This document shows, piece after piece, positions 48,578-59,574 of a stretch of DNA of 64,000 nt (the first letter of the stretch is position 1; every line of letters starts with the position of its first letter). Origin of the DNA: Trichopria drosophilae (taxonomy: Eukaryota; Arthropoda; Insecta; Hymenoptera; Diapriidae). The DNA lies in the NCBI GenBank assembly GCA_030407085.1, contig CM059587.1:103287001-103351000 (forward strand), in the 5' to 3' direction. The notes beneath the pieces are model-generated. The model had not been told where the DNA came from and did no database searches. It saw only the letters and a list, made by a program, of their open reading frames with translations. The translations under genes and the position numbers were made by a program.

Positions 48578-51109
48578 TTATTTTATATTTATTAAATATA
48601 TAATATAAGTTATCCCAATAAATTCCTGAATGTTATTTTAGGAAACGTACAAGTTCAAGTAGTGATTACAGTTTAAGTCAGACATAATGGTTTGCTACTT
48701 TAATAGTTAAAGGCGAAATTCGACAACACTCCATAATAATACGTTAATTTGACTTTAATATTTCTTTTTAATCAAAAAGTAACTCCAGACTTCGTCAATA
48801 AGGTACTGTATGTATCAGATTTTTATTCCATGAAATCCATATATTAATTCATCATAAAAGATATTTTATGTTTTTTAATCGAAATACTTTATTGTACAAG
48901 TATTTATGAAAGTCGCTGCTAATCCAGATAATTTATAATTCTGTACTCAAGATTATTTCTAACTTGATTACCATTTTAAATGTTAATACTTTATATAAAT
49001 ATGTACAAATATACGTAATAAATGTTTATTTTTTTAGGACTACACTGCATAATTATATGTATATGGAAATATACTAATGCATTATGTAAATACTGAATAC
49101 CATGGTGAATTATTAATCAGATAGACAAAACGTCACGAAGTCACTGTAGATAAAGTAGTCATGCATTTATTCCTCAACCTGTTCTTGCAAATTACGAGGT
49201 GCACAACTTTGGTGTAAGAAACCACCTCAGGTCAGAGAGGAATCAGGATGTCAGAAAGGGCGACAAGAAAATGTGAATAATATGAATGAGAAAATTACGA
49301 AATATACGACGTGAACAGCAGATAAAGTGATAAGTAATAAATGGTTGCCAGTTTTAGATGGTTTTACGAAAGAGCGTTTTAGCATAACTTTGATACGTTC
49401 AATAAATTATTCTGTCATTCTTGATTCCTTTTTATTGCCTCGAGTCTCTTAAGTTTCTATATTAAAAATAAATAAAGTTAAATAATTTTGGTATAAAAAA
49501 TGTAATCCTATCGAAAGTAATACAAATAATCGTTCAAGCACAAGATAAACAATGCAAGAAAAAATATATAATAAATATTTCAGTAAGAACATTGAACCTC
49601 AAAATTTAATATGTTTGAGTTTTGTTCTATTACCTTATAGAATTATGTTAATTTGTTTAAAACCCGAAAAAATAAATTTAATTATAGAATACTAATACGT
49701 AAAATTATATTCGTTGATTTTTTTTACTCAGGAAAGTTGAAGAAATCGTTATTATATTCGCGAATTTTAGAAAGGAAAATGCAGCAATACAAGTAGTAAA
49801 AACTTCGTGTATTATTCTCAGTGGGTGTGGACTGTTTATGCTGAGATTACTGTATTTTTTTTATTTATAATCTGAGACTTCGACAACTTTTTCAATTTTT
49901 CCACGTGAGAAAATAATGCAATTTGCATTTAGGTGTTGGTTCTCATCATACTCTAACCGAATTTATGAGTTTCGGAGGTTCCATCTCCAGGGCGGAAATC
50001 TCATATGCTCATGGGCATCCTCCTTCAAAACATTTGGCAATATAACACTTACTTCTCCTAATGTAACTAATCATCATTACATATAAAAATGGTAAAATTA
50101 ACCATAACAACGTTTTGCACTTAACCACAAATGGTTTTGTGTTAAAAAAAAGTATTTACTATGTATTTAGTATAGTATATTTTATCATATCAAAAGCTGC
50201 CAATATGCAAAATAGAATTTTTTTTTTAATAAAATCATAAAAAGATGACAAATATTCCAAAATTTGATAAAAATTCTTTCTAATTATTCTTCTCAAATCA
50301 GAACTCCAATTTCTAACCACTTTTGTGACCGTACAACAATTATAACATCAGCATTTTCGGATTAAAAAGATAAATAGTTTATCTTAATATATATTTGAAA
50401 GATGAACAACGTTTCAAAATATTGAACCATATTTATGTCATAAATCCAACTTCAAAAAACACTCAAATAGCAGTCGACTTCAACCACATTTCATATTAGC
50501 CGCTATTCTTTCGTAATTTCTGCCGCTATTTTGCACTATTATTATTATCACTGCAGTTATCAGCACTACTAGTTGCACTGCTGCTAGCCTATTCCGGACA
50601 ATGGATATATTACGGGTTACTATCGGAAGATACTGCGAATCATCGAATACTAGGGGTTGTTTGCTGAATAATCTATTTTTAGAAACTGAGAGATTCAATG
50701 CAATTATCAGGAAGCCCCGACACATTATAGTGTGAAAATAAACAGAAGTCATTAACTTCTCTGCTAAATTTCCACAGGCAGCAATTGCAAAGGCATCACC
50801 GACGCAACATACTGCGTCGACAAGTAAATTCAAAATCGTGAGTTAAGTATTAATTATTCTCGACCCAAGTGTTAATGACATAAAATTACACAAATAACCT
50901 TATTAAGACTTTTTTCGACAACAGTTGAATGCTCGTAAAAGTATCAAGGATCCACAATAATAAAAAATAAACAGTTCTTGGTTTCAAACAGGATAAACTG
51001 TCCCGATTCTGAATTCCTGCAGAATGCAGGGCGTTAATTTAATTGACAAACTCATAACCATATAAAGAGCAGTGATTTTTAATGTACTTATTAAATTAAA
51101 ATTACTAAG
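48578..51109. other. AT-rich spacer with one doubtful 117-codon frame
   Basis: On the minus strand, 50480-50833 is open for about 117 codons, with hydrophobic stretches near both ends and two Cys pairs near the start. It has no canonical ATG at its beginning. I recognise no family. It might be a decayed membrane-protein exon, but chance is at least as likely. The rest shows nothing. Confidence 0.35.
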
Positions 51110-54100
51110 AAAATCTTATAGTTGAGACAAATTATAGAAAAATTAGTTACTTAAGATGCATTAAAAAAAGAGACTAGTTAAGATACAGTAAATTGCATTA
51201 AAAAATTTTTTAAATTGAATAAATAAATGTCTGACTGTAACCAACCATGACTACTGCGGAAGGAACTATAGTTATGTAAGTAGTCATGTTCACGATGACC
51301 AGACAAATTTTACTACCATTTACTAAAAATTGAATAAATGAATGTCTGACAGTAACCTGCCCTGACTACTCAGAAGCAAGCAGTAGTGGCGTAAGTAGTA
51401 ATGTCCATAATTGCCAGCCAATTCGTACTGTCAGTTAATAAAAATAAATTTATACTCAAAATAATCGCTTTTGCAATATTGAGTCAGCAGTAAAGTGACC
51501 TTAAGCTCTTGTAAAAAGTCGAATATAAGTCGTGTATCTGAAAAGTGTAGCGTTTAATTATATCATCTGCACAATTCTTTATCTCCTCCAACCCATATAT
51601 GCGGGTATTTTCGTTCAATACATTTATGGGTTCTTTTTATAACTATTGAAGAACCTAGAATAAAAATCAAATATGGTCCAGGAAATTTATTCTTGATTTC
51701 TTACTGAATTTATGTAGCCTGAAAAGAATTCATTTTATATCAACTATTGAAAATTAGATAAATTATTTGTTGGAGATCATTTTTATATAACAGTAGACGC
51801 CAATAGAGAGATATTTCAAAAATTATACATAAGATTTTTTCTATTAAAGTGTCTTTATTTTTTTGATTAATTTAGTTAAATTGGACAGTTAAATATAGTA
51901 TTACATCTGTCACAAAAATTTCGTTTCTGATTTTTGAACACTTGACCTAAAGTAGACTGTTGATAATAAATTAAGAACGGAAAGTGAATATACTACAATA
52001 TCTCATTATAAGGTAATTTTTGTCACTGTTTCTTCTCGTAGTTAAGAAAAAATTAGACCAATTTAGTTACTTACGATACACTAAAAACTTAAAAATATTT
52101 GGAAGCTATAACCTCTCTATATGAGAAAGTTATTCAAACTGCCTGCCCAAATCGCGCATTTCTACTTGCAGTGAATATCAATGCAAATGCGGAATTTAAA
52201 AGTACAATGAATCATTAGTGTAAATAACGAGAAAACTAATGTTATAATTCAAAAATTCAAAACATAATTCGTCAAATGAATTAGGAATTTGTTTGCAAAA
52301 ATTGCCTAAAAATTGACTAATTGTTAAAAATGGTTCAGATAATGACATTTTGCACTTGCCATTACCAAATATTATTACGTCATAGGATTATAACATTCCA
52401 AAAAGAGGGAAAAATAAAGGGCTGGAACGAAGTTTGTTTATTTATGTAATTAAAAAAAAATATGTTATTATTCTTCTTATTCATGCCCAGGTGTACAAAA
52501 GAAGAAAGGTCTTTTGAACAATCGAAGTTTATAAAAATCATAATTATGTGAAATGTAGATAATAAAATATTAAAAATTGTAAGTAGCAACAAATAAGTTA
52601 ATAACCATTACAAATGTTGGGGACAGTTTTTCGAAAATTTCCTTCTTCGAAACACACAATATATTCACTATAATGTTTTTTTTTTACTACTGTTCATATT
52701 ACAAAGCCTTACGAATATTAAATACAGGATTTTTGTTATAAAAAGTGCATTTTGTCAATCTAGTCGATTTTTCGCACAAAATAAATATAAGTAGAAATTT
52801 TAAATTATTGTTGAATTCTCAGATACTTGGTCCTTGAACAAATAAAACATTTTTTTCTCAAAAGATAAAATAAAAACTTCATTTACCGTTTTGTCTAATA
52901 ATAAGCGCTCTTTTCAGAATATATTTCTAGAAACCAATACTACACAAATTAATTACAATAATGAATATTAAACAAAAGCAACGTTTTGAAGTGTAAAAAA
53001 TTCTGCTTGCCTAATGTATTTAATTCAAAACGGGTGAAGATGGACTTGTTAGCTGAATAAAATTGATAATAACAAATAAGAATAATAATAAAATTAGTTT
53101 TTTTTGTTTGCTTTTAACTAAAAAGACTGAATGAATCACTGATGAAGACTGGGATCACAAAAATCCATAGATTGGAATTACCTTATCGAAGGGAAAAAAT
53201 ATATATCGACAGTTAATATGAAAAATGTAGTCATGAAAATTAATTCTACGCTAATGGTAAGTAGGGAAGTGTAATAATCAGTAACTAGTTATAAGTGCTT
53301 GAAATACTTTCGGAATTATCAAGAGAAAATAAATATTTTATGAGAGCTCTCTGGAAAATAGTTGAAGATAAAATGTTACGAAATGCAGATATCAAGGATT
53401 TCCAAAATTGAATAGAAGTAGCTCTAAATGAGCCTGCATAGATTTTGGTATGGCATAAAGAATGCATAAAATTAAAAGACCGCAGTCTGCGTTTTGAACG
53501 ACGGATATCGGGGGATATTGTAGGTAAAAGATCATATGGATAAGATGGGGTTGAGAATGACAGAATTGAATGTAGCAAGGATCAAAGGAAATACACTCGG
53601 CGCGACTTAACAGTTAGCCATCTTGATCTCTACACGGTATGGTGTGATATGCTCGTAAGACATGCCTTAAGATAGCGTTTAAATTCCACATTTACATAAC
53701 CGGAAGCATCATTATAAACGACACAATTAAAATGAATAATGGATAAAAATGTTACTAAAGAAATGAGTACATACTGCTTATTTAGTTAGTTTTCTTGTAA
53801 TTTACTATTATTATTCATTTTAATTTTAATTTCCCCACTTTTATAAACTGTGTTCACTGTAAGTAGAAATGCGCGAATTGGTCAGACAATTTGAACGAAA
53901 TTCTCATACGGGAAGGATATTGCTTCAAGATATTTTTAAGTTTCGATTGTATCGTAAGTAACTAATTTATGTATAATTTGTCTTAACCACAAGAGGAAAC
54001 TGTGAAAAAAAATATTTTATAATGCAATCTTGTAGTATCTTTACTCTCCGTTCTTAACTTAATATCGACCGTATACTTTGTGTCAAGTGTTCAAAAATCA

Positions 54101-54870
54101 CAAGCAAAATTTGTATAGTATATATATTAGTATAATTAACTATCCACTTAAACTAAATTAATAAAAAAAATTAAGACACGTTAGTCAGAAAAAAAAACAT
54201 ATTTGCAATCTTCGAAATATTCTGACTTTTTTATTGAGCCCTATTACATTTAAATAATCTCGAAAAATAATTCATCAAATTTTCAGCATTTTATATAAAT
54301 TTAATTCAATTTAGGCTACACAAATTCAGTAAAGAATAAAGTATAAATTTCTTGGACTGCATTTGATTTTTATTTTACGTTATTCAATAATTATCAAACG
54401 AACCCATAATTGTCATGGACGGAAATATACCCATGGGATGGAGTAAATAGGAAATTCTGTAAACGACATAATTGAAGGCAACATTTATCTTTATTTAAAT
54501 TCGACTTTTTACAGCAGCTTAAGATCTCTTTACAGCAGATTGAATATTGCAAAAGCGATTAACTTGAGCATAAATTTATTTTAATTAACTGACGGTACGA
54601 GTTGGCTAGCAATGATGGACGTTACTACTTAAGCCACTCGCACTCGATTTTAAGTAGTCATGCTAGGTTATAGTCAGCCATTCATTTATTCTAATTTTTA
54701 AAATTTCGTATGCGAATTTTCTACAGCATCTTAGGTAACTAATTTTCCTAGAATTTATCTTAACTGTAAGAAACTGTGAATAAATCATTTTAGAATGCAA
54801 TGTAATTGTAGTGTATTTACTTTCCAACCTCCGGAGAAACAAACAATATTATTTAAACTGAGGATGTCAA
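51110..54870. mobile_element. Giant composite fold-back structure, arms of about 1 kb
   Basis: The left arm (about 51110-52180) and right arm (about 53850-54870) are colinear inverted copies at roughly 70-80 percent identity. Matching blocks, outer to inner, are: AAATTAGTTAC with AAGATGC; GAATAAATGAATG then CTGAC...TAACC; TAAGTAGTAA with GTCC; CTGTCAGTTAAT; TCGCTTTTGCAATATT; GTAAAAAGTCGAAT; TGATTTTTGAACACTTGAC; AAGAACGGA; GTTACTTACGATACA; CGCGCATTTCTACTT. Within each arm the GTTACTTAnGATnCA block and its neighbours occur twice (outer and inner), so the arms are themselves built of duplicated modules. The central 1.7 kb is single-copy here and holds a reverse transcriptase tail. No terminal duplication was found. 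It resembles Foldback-type elements or inverted copies of one element. Confidence 0.7.
53285..53578 (-). pseudogene. C-terminal tail of a non-LTR retrotransposon reverse transcriptase (fragment)
   Basis: This 97-codon minus-strand frame contains FMHSLCHTKIYAGSF, then SIQFWKSLISAFRN, then STIFQRALIKYLFS. The order is typical of the end of Jockey/CR1-like retrotransposon polyproteins: a Y-x-x-S-F block, then R/Q-x-W-N-S-L-P with I-R near the middle, then a phenylalanine-led basic helix. Here the usual W-N-S-L-P reads W-K-S-L-I, a decayed form. Upstream on the same strand the frame is broken by stops (around 53590 and 53650), and no catalytic domain is present. It sits in the central part of the large fold-back. 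Family level is uncertain, but a retroelement origin is more likely than a host gene. Confidence 0.5.
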
Positions 54871-55184
54871 GAAATTGAAAAGAGCGTTAGTTTATAACGC
54901 ACACTTCAATCTTTTAAGTAAAAAATAATGTATATAAATATATATTCAACAATTGAGCTTGTTTCTTTTTGTATTTTTTTCGTCAAAATTTTCTTTTGAT
55001 TTTCCAATTTTGATCGAGTTCTTCACTCTTTTTTCCGTCTAAGATTTTGTAATCTTACTTCAAATTTAACTCATTAATTCATTTAGTAATTTCAATTTAA
55101 TAACTACATTAAAAGAAATTGCTCGTTAAATAGTAGTGTATGTCAGCATCCTATTATATTATAGTACATAAATATTAACGCTCA

Positions 55185-55345
55185 TATTTTACTTTTTACA
55201 CCACTTTAAGATCACTTTAAAGCTGAGTGAATATTGAAAGCGACTATGTTGCGTATAAATTAATTTTTATTAACTGACAGTGATAGTTGGCTGGCCATAA
55301 TGGTCATTACTACTTACACCACTACTGTTCCCTTGGAGTATTCAT
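55185..55345. repeat. Extra copy of the fold-back module, same direction as the right arm
   Basis: It repeats the part of the right arm at about 54510-54660: TTTTTACA, TTAAGATC, TTTAAAG, GAATATTG, AAAGCGA, TAACTGACAG, GTTGGCTGGC and ATTACTACTTA in the same order. The right side therefore holds two copies of this module, as the left side holds two copies of the CTGACnGTAACC module. Confidence 0.65.
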
Positions 55346-55660
55346 GGAGTAATTATGGGCAATTTAATTTTTGGCTTCCACGTGCTTTATTCTGACAAAT
55401 ATAAATTTCATATAAAATCAACAATTTCATGCAAAATAAATAATAATTCGATTTCGGTAAAATAAATACCCGATATTAATAATAACAAAATTTCATTAAA
55501 CTCGACGATAACGAAGATCAACGCTTTTTCTAAATTTAATTGGTAAAAAATGGTTCGATTTCAAATTAATAAATTGAAATCAGTTGAATTCAACCACAAC
55601 CAGACTCTCGTTTTTGTACACGTTCCGATTTAATCGAACCTCTCTTCTCAAGCTTACAAA
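55346..55660. other. AT-rich spacer
   Basis: Nothing recognised. Confidence 0.5.
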
Positions 55661-56089
55661 GTTGGAAATGTCTTATTTATAGCGGAGCTCCTGAAGATGG
55701 CGATCATGGGGCAGTTTGTGAGCGAACGATAAACCGCCCCACATATCACAGAAGGGTACGGTACAAACGACGTATATATCTGTAAAGACAAAAACGTTCC
55801 GGATCTGTACGTTATTCGTAACGCGTCTCAGAACGTTATCTTTTTGTTTACCACCACTTCGAAACTAGCGTGCAACCGGAAACGGAAGATCTTTTTCTGG
55901 TTCATCCTTTCGGAACAGCCTTATCCTGGCGGAAAGTGGCACAAAGGGAAATGGAAGATTCACGAACCACGCAGCACCTGTCACGTGATACCTATGCTGA
56001 AGACCGAAAACCAAAAAGCTACCCGTACTAATTCCTCTTAGGTACGTACACAATCCTTCCGGTACTATGCGAAGTTAAACTTTGTCTAT
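55661..56089. other. GC-richer island beside the piggyBac element, possible exon
   Basis: Composition shifts abruptly to near-balanced GC. A hairpin, GGGGCAGTTT (55708-55717) with AAACCGCCCC (55731-55740), lies at the start. A 65-codon plus-strand frame (55844-56041) and a 62-codon minus-strand frame (55865-56053) overlap. The plus-strand frame ends at a sequence that also reads AG|GTACGT (donor G at 56042), a strong 5' splice-site match 48 bp before the transposon. I recognise no protein family. It may be a host exon or promoter region, or the edge of another old element. Confidence 0.3.
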
Positions 56090-56102
56090 CCCTTTGCGGT
56101 AC
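56090..56102 (+). repeat. piggyBac left terminal inverted repeat
   Basis: CCCTTTGCGGTAC, a perfect complement of 59789-59801, preceded by CTAT. Confidence 0.85.
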
Positions 56103-56125
56103 GGTGGCCACTATAGTGGCCACCG
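56102..56125. repeat. 24-bp perfect palindrome beside the left end
   Basis: A perfect palindrome built from CGGTGGCCAC and its complement around a TA centre, overlapping the last base of the terminal repeat. The right end lacks it, so the two ends are asymmetric, as in other piggyBac elements whose subterminal repeats guide transposase binding. The orphan end at 20,640 has a related inverted repeat in the same place. Confidence 0.8.
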
Positions 56126-56329
56126 GAATTCATTTGAAAATTTGAGATTTTAAAGACGAAATAATGCATTTTCGCCAGGTTTTTTTTTAAATCCAATGTA
56201 ACTTTGAGTTAAAGAAGTGTTTAACATTGTATTTACGTCAATATTTATTTAATATTATGTTTTATAAACAAATAAACGACTAAAAATCGTCATTTTTATA
56301 GAAAAAATTCAGTCGCTGGCACATATTCA

Positions 56330-56800
56330 ATTGGATCGAGATGAAACTCGGTACATGGGGGTTTTTGAGGTCGCTGATTACGAATCTGTCATTAGATTTT
56401 GGAAATTCAAAATGGCGGATCCAATATGACTGACCAAAATGTAAAAAGTTGCTTGATCCAGATGAAACTGGGTACTCGGGGGTTTTTGGGGTCGCTGATT
56501 ACGAATCTGAACTCAAATTTTGAAAATTCAAAATGGCGGAATCAAGATGGCCTTCAGAAATGTAAAAAGTTATATGATCCAGATGAAATTGGGTACTCAG
56601 GGGTTTTTGAGGTCGCTGATTACAAATCTGAGTTCAGATTTTGGAAATTCAAAATGGTGGATTCAATATGGCCGACCAAAATAAAAATTTAATGGATCGA
56701 GATGAAACTGGGTACTCGGGGGTTTTCGAGGTCGCTGATTACGTATCTGAACTCAGATATTGAAAATTCTAACTGTCAGATCCACGAGGCGCTTACAAAT
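56330..56800 (+). repeat. Left subterminal array, four 120-bp units
   Basis: Four units, with the TCGCTGATTACGAATCTG-type core at about 56370, 56490, 56612 and 56731. Each reads GATGAAACTGGGTACTCGG, a TTTTTGAGG/GGGG block, the core, GGAAATTCAAAATGGCGG, and CCAATATGGCC. Units differ from one another by several percent to over 10 percent, so this array is older or less homogenised than the right one. Confidence 0.9.
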
Positions 56801-56877
56801 TGAAATATTACTGGATTTTGTACTACGAACCGCGCTCAGTTGACTCCAGAGACACGAACGTGGACGTGGCGGTTATT

Positions 56878-57020
56878 GTCTGCATTTTTTTATTTGTTTT
56901 TTTTTCTTTTTTCATTTTATTGTTTTTTTTTATTTTATTGTTTTTTTTTTAATTTTATTGTTTTTTTTCATTTTATTGTTTTTTTTTCTTTTTTTCATTT
57001 TATTGTTTTTTTTTGTTGGT
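56878..57020. repeat. T-rich minisatellite, polyadenylation-signal-rich on the transposase strand
   Basis: About six copies of TTTTATTG separated by runs of 8-12 T. On the transposase strand this becomes CAATAAAA separated by A runs, so several AATAAA hexamers stand just 3' of the stop codon (57046). An open frame through it (56840-57055, plus) codes only for a Phe-rich repeat and is an artefact. Confidence 0.8.
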
Positions 57021-57045
57021 TTTTTCTAACTTATATTCTAAAAAA

Positions 57046-58685
57046 TTATGTATGATACTCGAAGAAACAATTTCTGTCTTCCCTTATGCAGAGAGGCACA
57101 TCGCAAGTACTGCAATAAAATTTAGTTCTTTGACGTGTTGTTTTAGTACTGCACAGACAGCAACGTCTCAATGTCTTTGACACTAAAGGCATGTGAGCAG
57201 ATTGAGTGCGCCTTATTTCAATAGATACCTGAGGCTTGCTGGTTACTTTAGCAATAGATTTTCCTGTGCATTTTCTACCTTTTTTTGTCGGAGAATGATC
57301 AGCAACTAGTTGATCAATCAAATTTAATCTGAAGCATAACGATTGCAAAGCATGTTTCACATTTATTTGTTTGTGAATAATGAACGCATTTATTACAGAT
57401 AAATCTACAAAATGCCAGAATATGCGGTGCCACCATTTCTTTGATTTTCTATCAATTTTATAAGTTGATACAAGATGGTCGGATCTATCAACATATCCCA
57501 TATTTTTTTGGTAATCCGAGCACATAACTGGGCAATTTATAGTTTTTGCTGATCCATCTTTTTGTGTCCTTTTTGTTTCGGTAACTTCGTTAGGATCATG
57601 ATAGTTTGATAAAAAGAAGACAGCTTTTTTGTCCATCCATTTGATCCAACTAATTCCATTACCACAAGTACGGTATTCATATTGCCCACGATCCATTTTT
57701 TTATCAGGAATCTCACTTTTTGGTAAACCTTTTCTATTACTACGAACTGTACCACATGCGAAAATTTTATCTTTTTTCAAATCTTTCATCAGATCAAAAC
57801 CAGTAAAGTAATTGTCAAAAAATACATGATGATTTTTCCCAACTAAGTTACGCGTCAAATCTTTGACAACACGTGCACCTAGTAGTTTTTCAGCACTTTC
57901 AGCTTTACCTGTATACATTTGAAATTCGCATACGTATCGTGATGAGTCTGCGCGCACCCAAAGTTTATATCCGCGTTTTACGGGCTTGTTTGGCATGAAT
58001 TGTTTCATACTACTGCGGCCTTTGAACTTGATCATAGACTCGTCAACAGATTGATTTTCACTTGGGTTCCAACAGTTTTTGTAAGTTTCCGTTAGTTTAT
58101 CTAATAACGGTCTAATCTTGTATAATTTATCATAGTTATGATCTCCTTTCTTTGGTTCCTGACTGTTGTCGGATAAGTGTAAATGGGTCAGGAAAAAACC
58201 GAATCGATGTACTGTCATCAATTTGCTTACGTACGAATCATTCAATTTCGGATCTGTCGACCAAAAATGACGATAAGAGGGGATTTTTTAACACCCATCA
58301 AAATATTAATTGCAAAAAATATTAATAGTTCCTCTTTGGTTATCGGTTTACCTTTACTTTTCGATTGTCTTATATATAGGTTCGTTTCATCAACAATTAA
58401 ATCTAATAGATCATTAGGAAACAAACATAAAAATATATCCAAAGGTGTGGTTGCATTGTCTGGAATATTTGGACCGAATGGTTCAGCGAATGGAAGATCA
58501 TCTCTGGTTTTTCCATCCTTAGTCCACTTATCATTATCTCTAAAATCTGTAGAATTATCATCAGAACATGCCGAATCACAATAATTTGAATCATCCGATT
58601 CACTTTCTGAATCAACTTCAAGGTCAGAATCACATAATCCATCAACAGATTCAGAGTCGCTAGGGATTTCAGCGATTTCAACCAT
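57046..58685 (-). pseudogene. piggyBac transposase with a single frameshift
   Basis: It starts at the ATG at 58685 (MVEIAEIPSDSESVD) with an acidic, Ser-rich N-terminus. That leads into the conserved N-terminal core: PLDIFLCLFPNDLLDLIVDE, then ITKEELLIFFAINILMGV. At about 58279-58289 (A6-T-C4 on the coding strand) one base is missing and the frame changes. The rest (57046-58275) runs open and carries the DDE/D core: SVDESMIKFKGR (first Asp), HHVFFDNYFTG (second Asp) and GYVDRSDHLVSTY (third Asp), then KKWWHRIFWHF. A Cys-rich C-terminal finger follows (CCLC, CSTC, CIRE, C). Total length is 1640 nt, one short of 547 codons, so about 546 residues before the deletion, normal for the family. All three catalytic Asp and the finger cysteines are present. 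The only lesion seen is the frameshift, which may also be a sequencing error in a homopolymer. Confidence 0.93.
58279..58289 (-). other. Frameshift site in the transposase
   Basis: Upstream residues read GVKK in one frame. Downstream SYRHFWSTDPKLNDSYVSK follows in another. The frames meet at A6-T-C4 on the coding strand, and a single missing base restores agreement with the family pattern. Confidence 0.8.
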
Positions 58686-59034
58686 ACTTGACAGATATTA
58701 CAAGTTCTTTTTTTAAATTCTATAAATATATAAAATATAATAAATAATATTGACTAATACTCATAAAAACAAAAGGCGGAGAATTATGCGATGAACACAA
58801 AGAAGCGTTCCTATTTACGAATCCACTAGCCCGCCACTCAAACGTGATCTCTATCGTGAAAGACGTAATTTGCACAGGCAAAACCAGAAAGATCGAACTG
58901 TTCGAGGTCGCTCTATTCATAGTTTCGCTCGACTCATTTCGCTTGCGAGAAACGAAATTCAGAGTACAGGTAATGTCAGTAGCGTAATCGTACACGCACT
59001 ACAGATTTCCACATTTTATGAAATATGATATATA
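58686..59034 (-). promoter_or_regulatory. Transposase 5' leader and probable promoter region
   Basis: 350 bp between the start codon and the right-hand array. An AT-rich stretch lies next to the gene (58700-58760, TATAAATATATAAAAT type). A GC-richer block without repeats follows (58780-59000). The TATA-like stretch sits about 40-60 bp upstream of the ATG. The function is inferred from position only. Confidence 0.35.
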
Positions 59035-59520
59035 AAGGTTTTTGGGGTCGCTGATTACGAATCTGAGCTCAGATTTTGGAAATTCAAAATGGTGGATCCA
59101 ATATGGCCGACCAAAATGCAAAAACATATTGGATCGAGATGAAACTGGGTACTCGGGGATTTTTGAGGTCGCTGATTACGAATCTGAGCTCAGATTTTGG
59201 AAATTCAAAATGGTGGATCCAACATGGCCGACCAAAATGCAAAACATACTGGATCGAGATGAAACTGGGTACTCGGGGATTTTTGAGGTCGCTGATTACG
59301 AATCTGAGCTCAGATTTTGGAAATTCAAAATGGTGGATCCAATATGGCCGACCAAAATGCAAAAACATCCTGGATCGAGATGAAACTGGGTACTCGGGGA
59401 TTTTTGAGGTCGCTGATTACGAATCTGAGCTCAGATTTTGGAAATTCAAAATGGCGGAATTAAGATAGCCGTCAAAAATATAAAAATTACCTGATGAAAG
59501 TGGATACTTGAGTTTTTGGG
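59035..59520 (+). repeat. Right subterminal array, four near-identical 120-bp units
   Basis: Units begin near 59035, 59160, 59280 and 59401, with a period of 120-121 bp. They differ by only a few bases, for example AATATGG against AACATGG and one A in the CAAAAACAT stretch. All share TGAGCTCAGATTTTGG and ATGGTGGATCC, which the left array lacks. The near identity points to recent amplification or conversion. The period is a multiple of three, so frames stay open across it on both strands; these are not genes. Confidence 0.92.
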
Positions 59521-59574
59521 GTCGCTGATTACGAATATGAATTCAGATATAAAAATTTTAGTTTTTCAGATTTT

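Noticed and set aside
50480..50833. 117-codon minus-strand frame considered as a chemoreceptor exon
   Set aside because: It has hydrophobic stretches but no receptor signature motif, no good ATG and no supported splice sites; mentioned only as a doubtful frame.
53135..53165. CACTGATGAAGACTGGGATC considered as a hammerhead core
   Set aside because: There is no GAAA box at the correct distance and no pairing stems.
56399..56692. 97-codon frame in the left array
   Set aside because: It is the same satellite repeat read through; not a gene.
56840..57055. Phe-rich 71-codon frame
   Set aside because: It is the translation of the T-rich minisatellite behind the transposase.
58183..58584. 133-codon plus-strand frame
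   Set aside because: Antisense shadow of the piggyBac transposase.
59042..59468. Open frames of 94-130 codons across the right array, both strands
   Set aside because: The repeat period is 120-121 bp, nearly a multiple of three, so frames stay open by repetition. The translated units are copies of one another and no start, promoter or domain supports coding.
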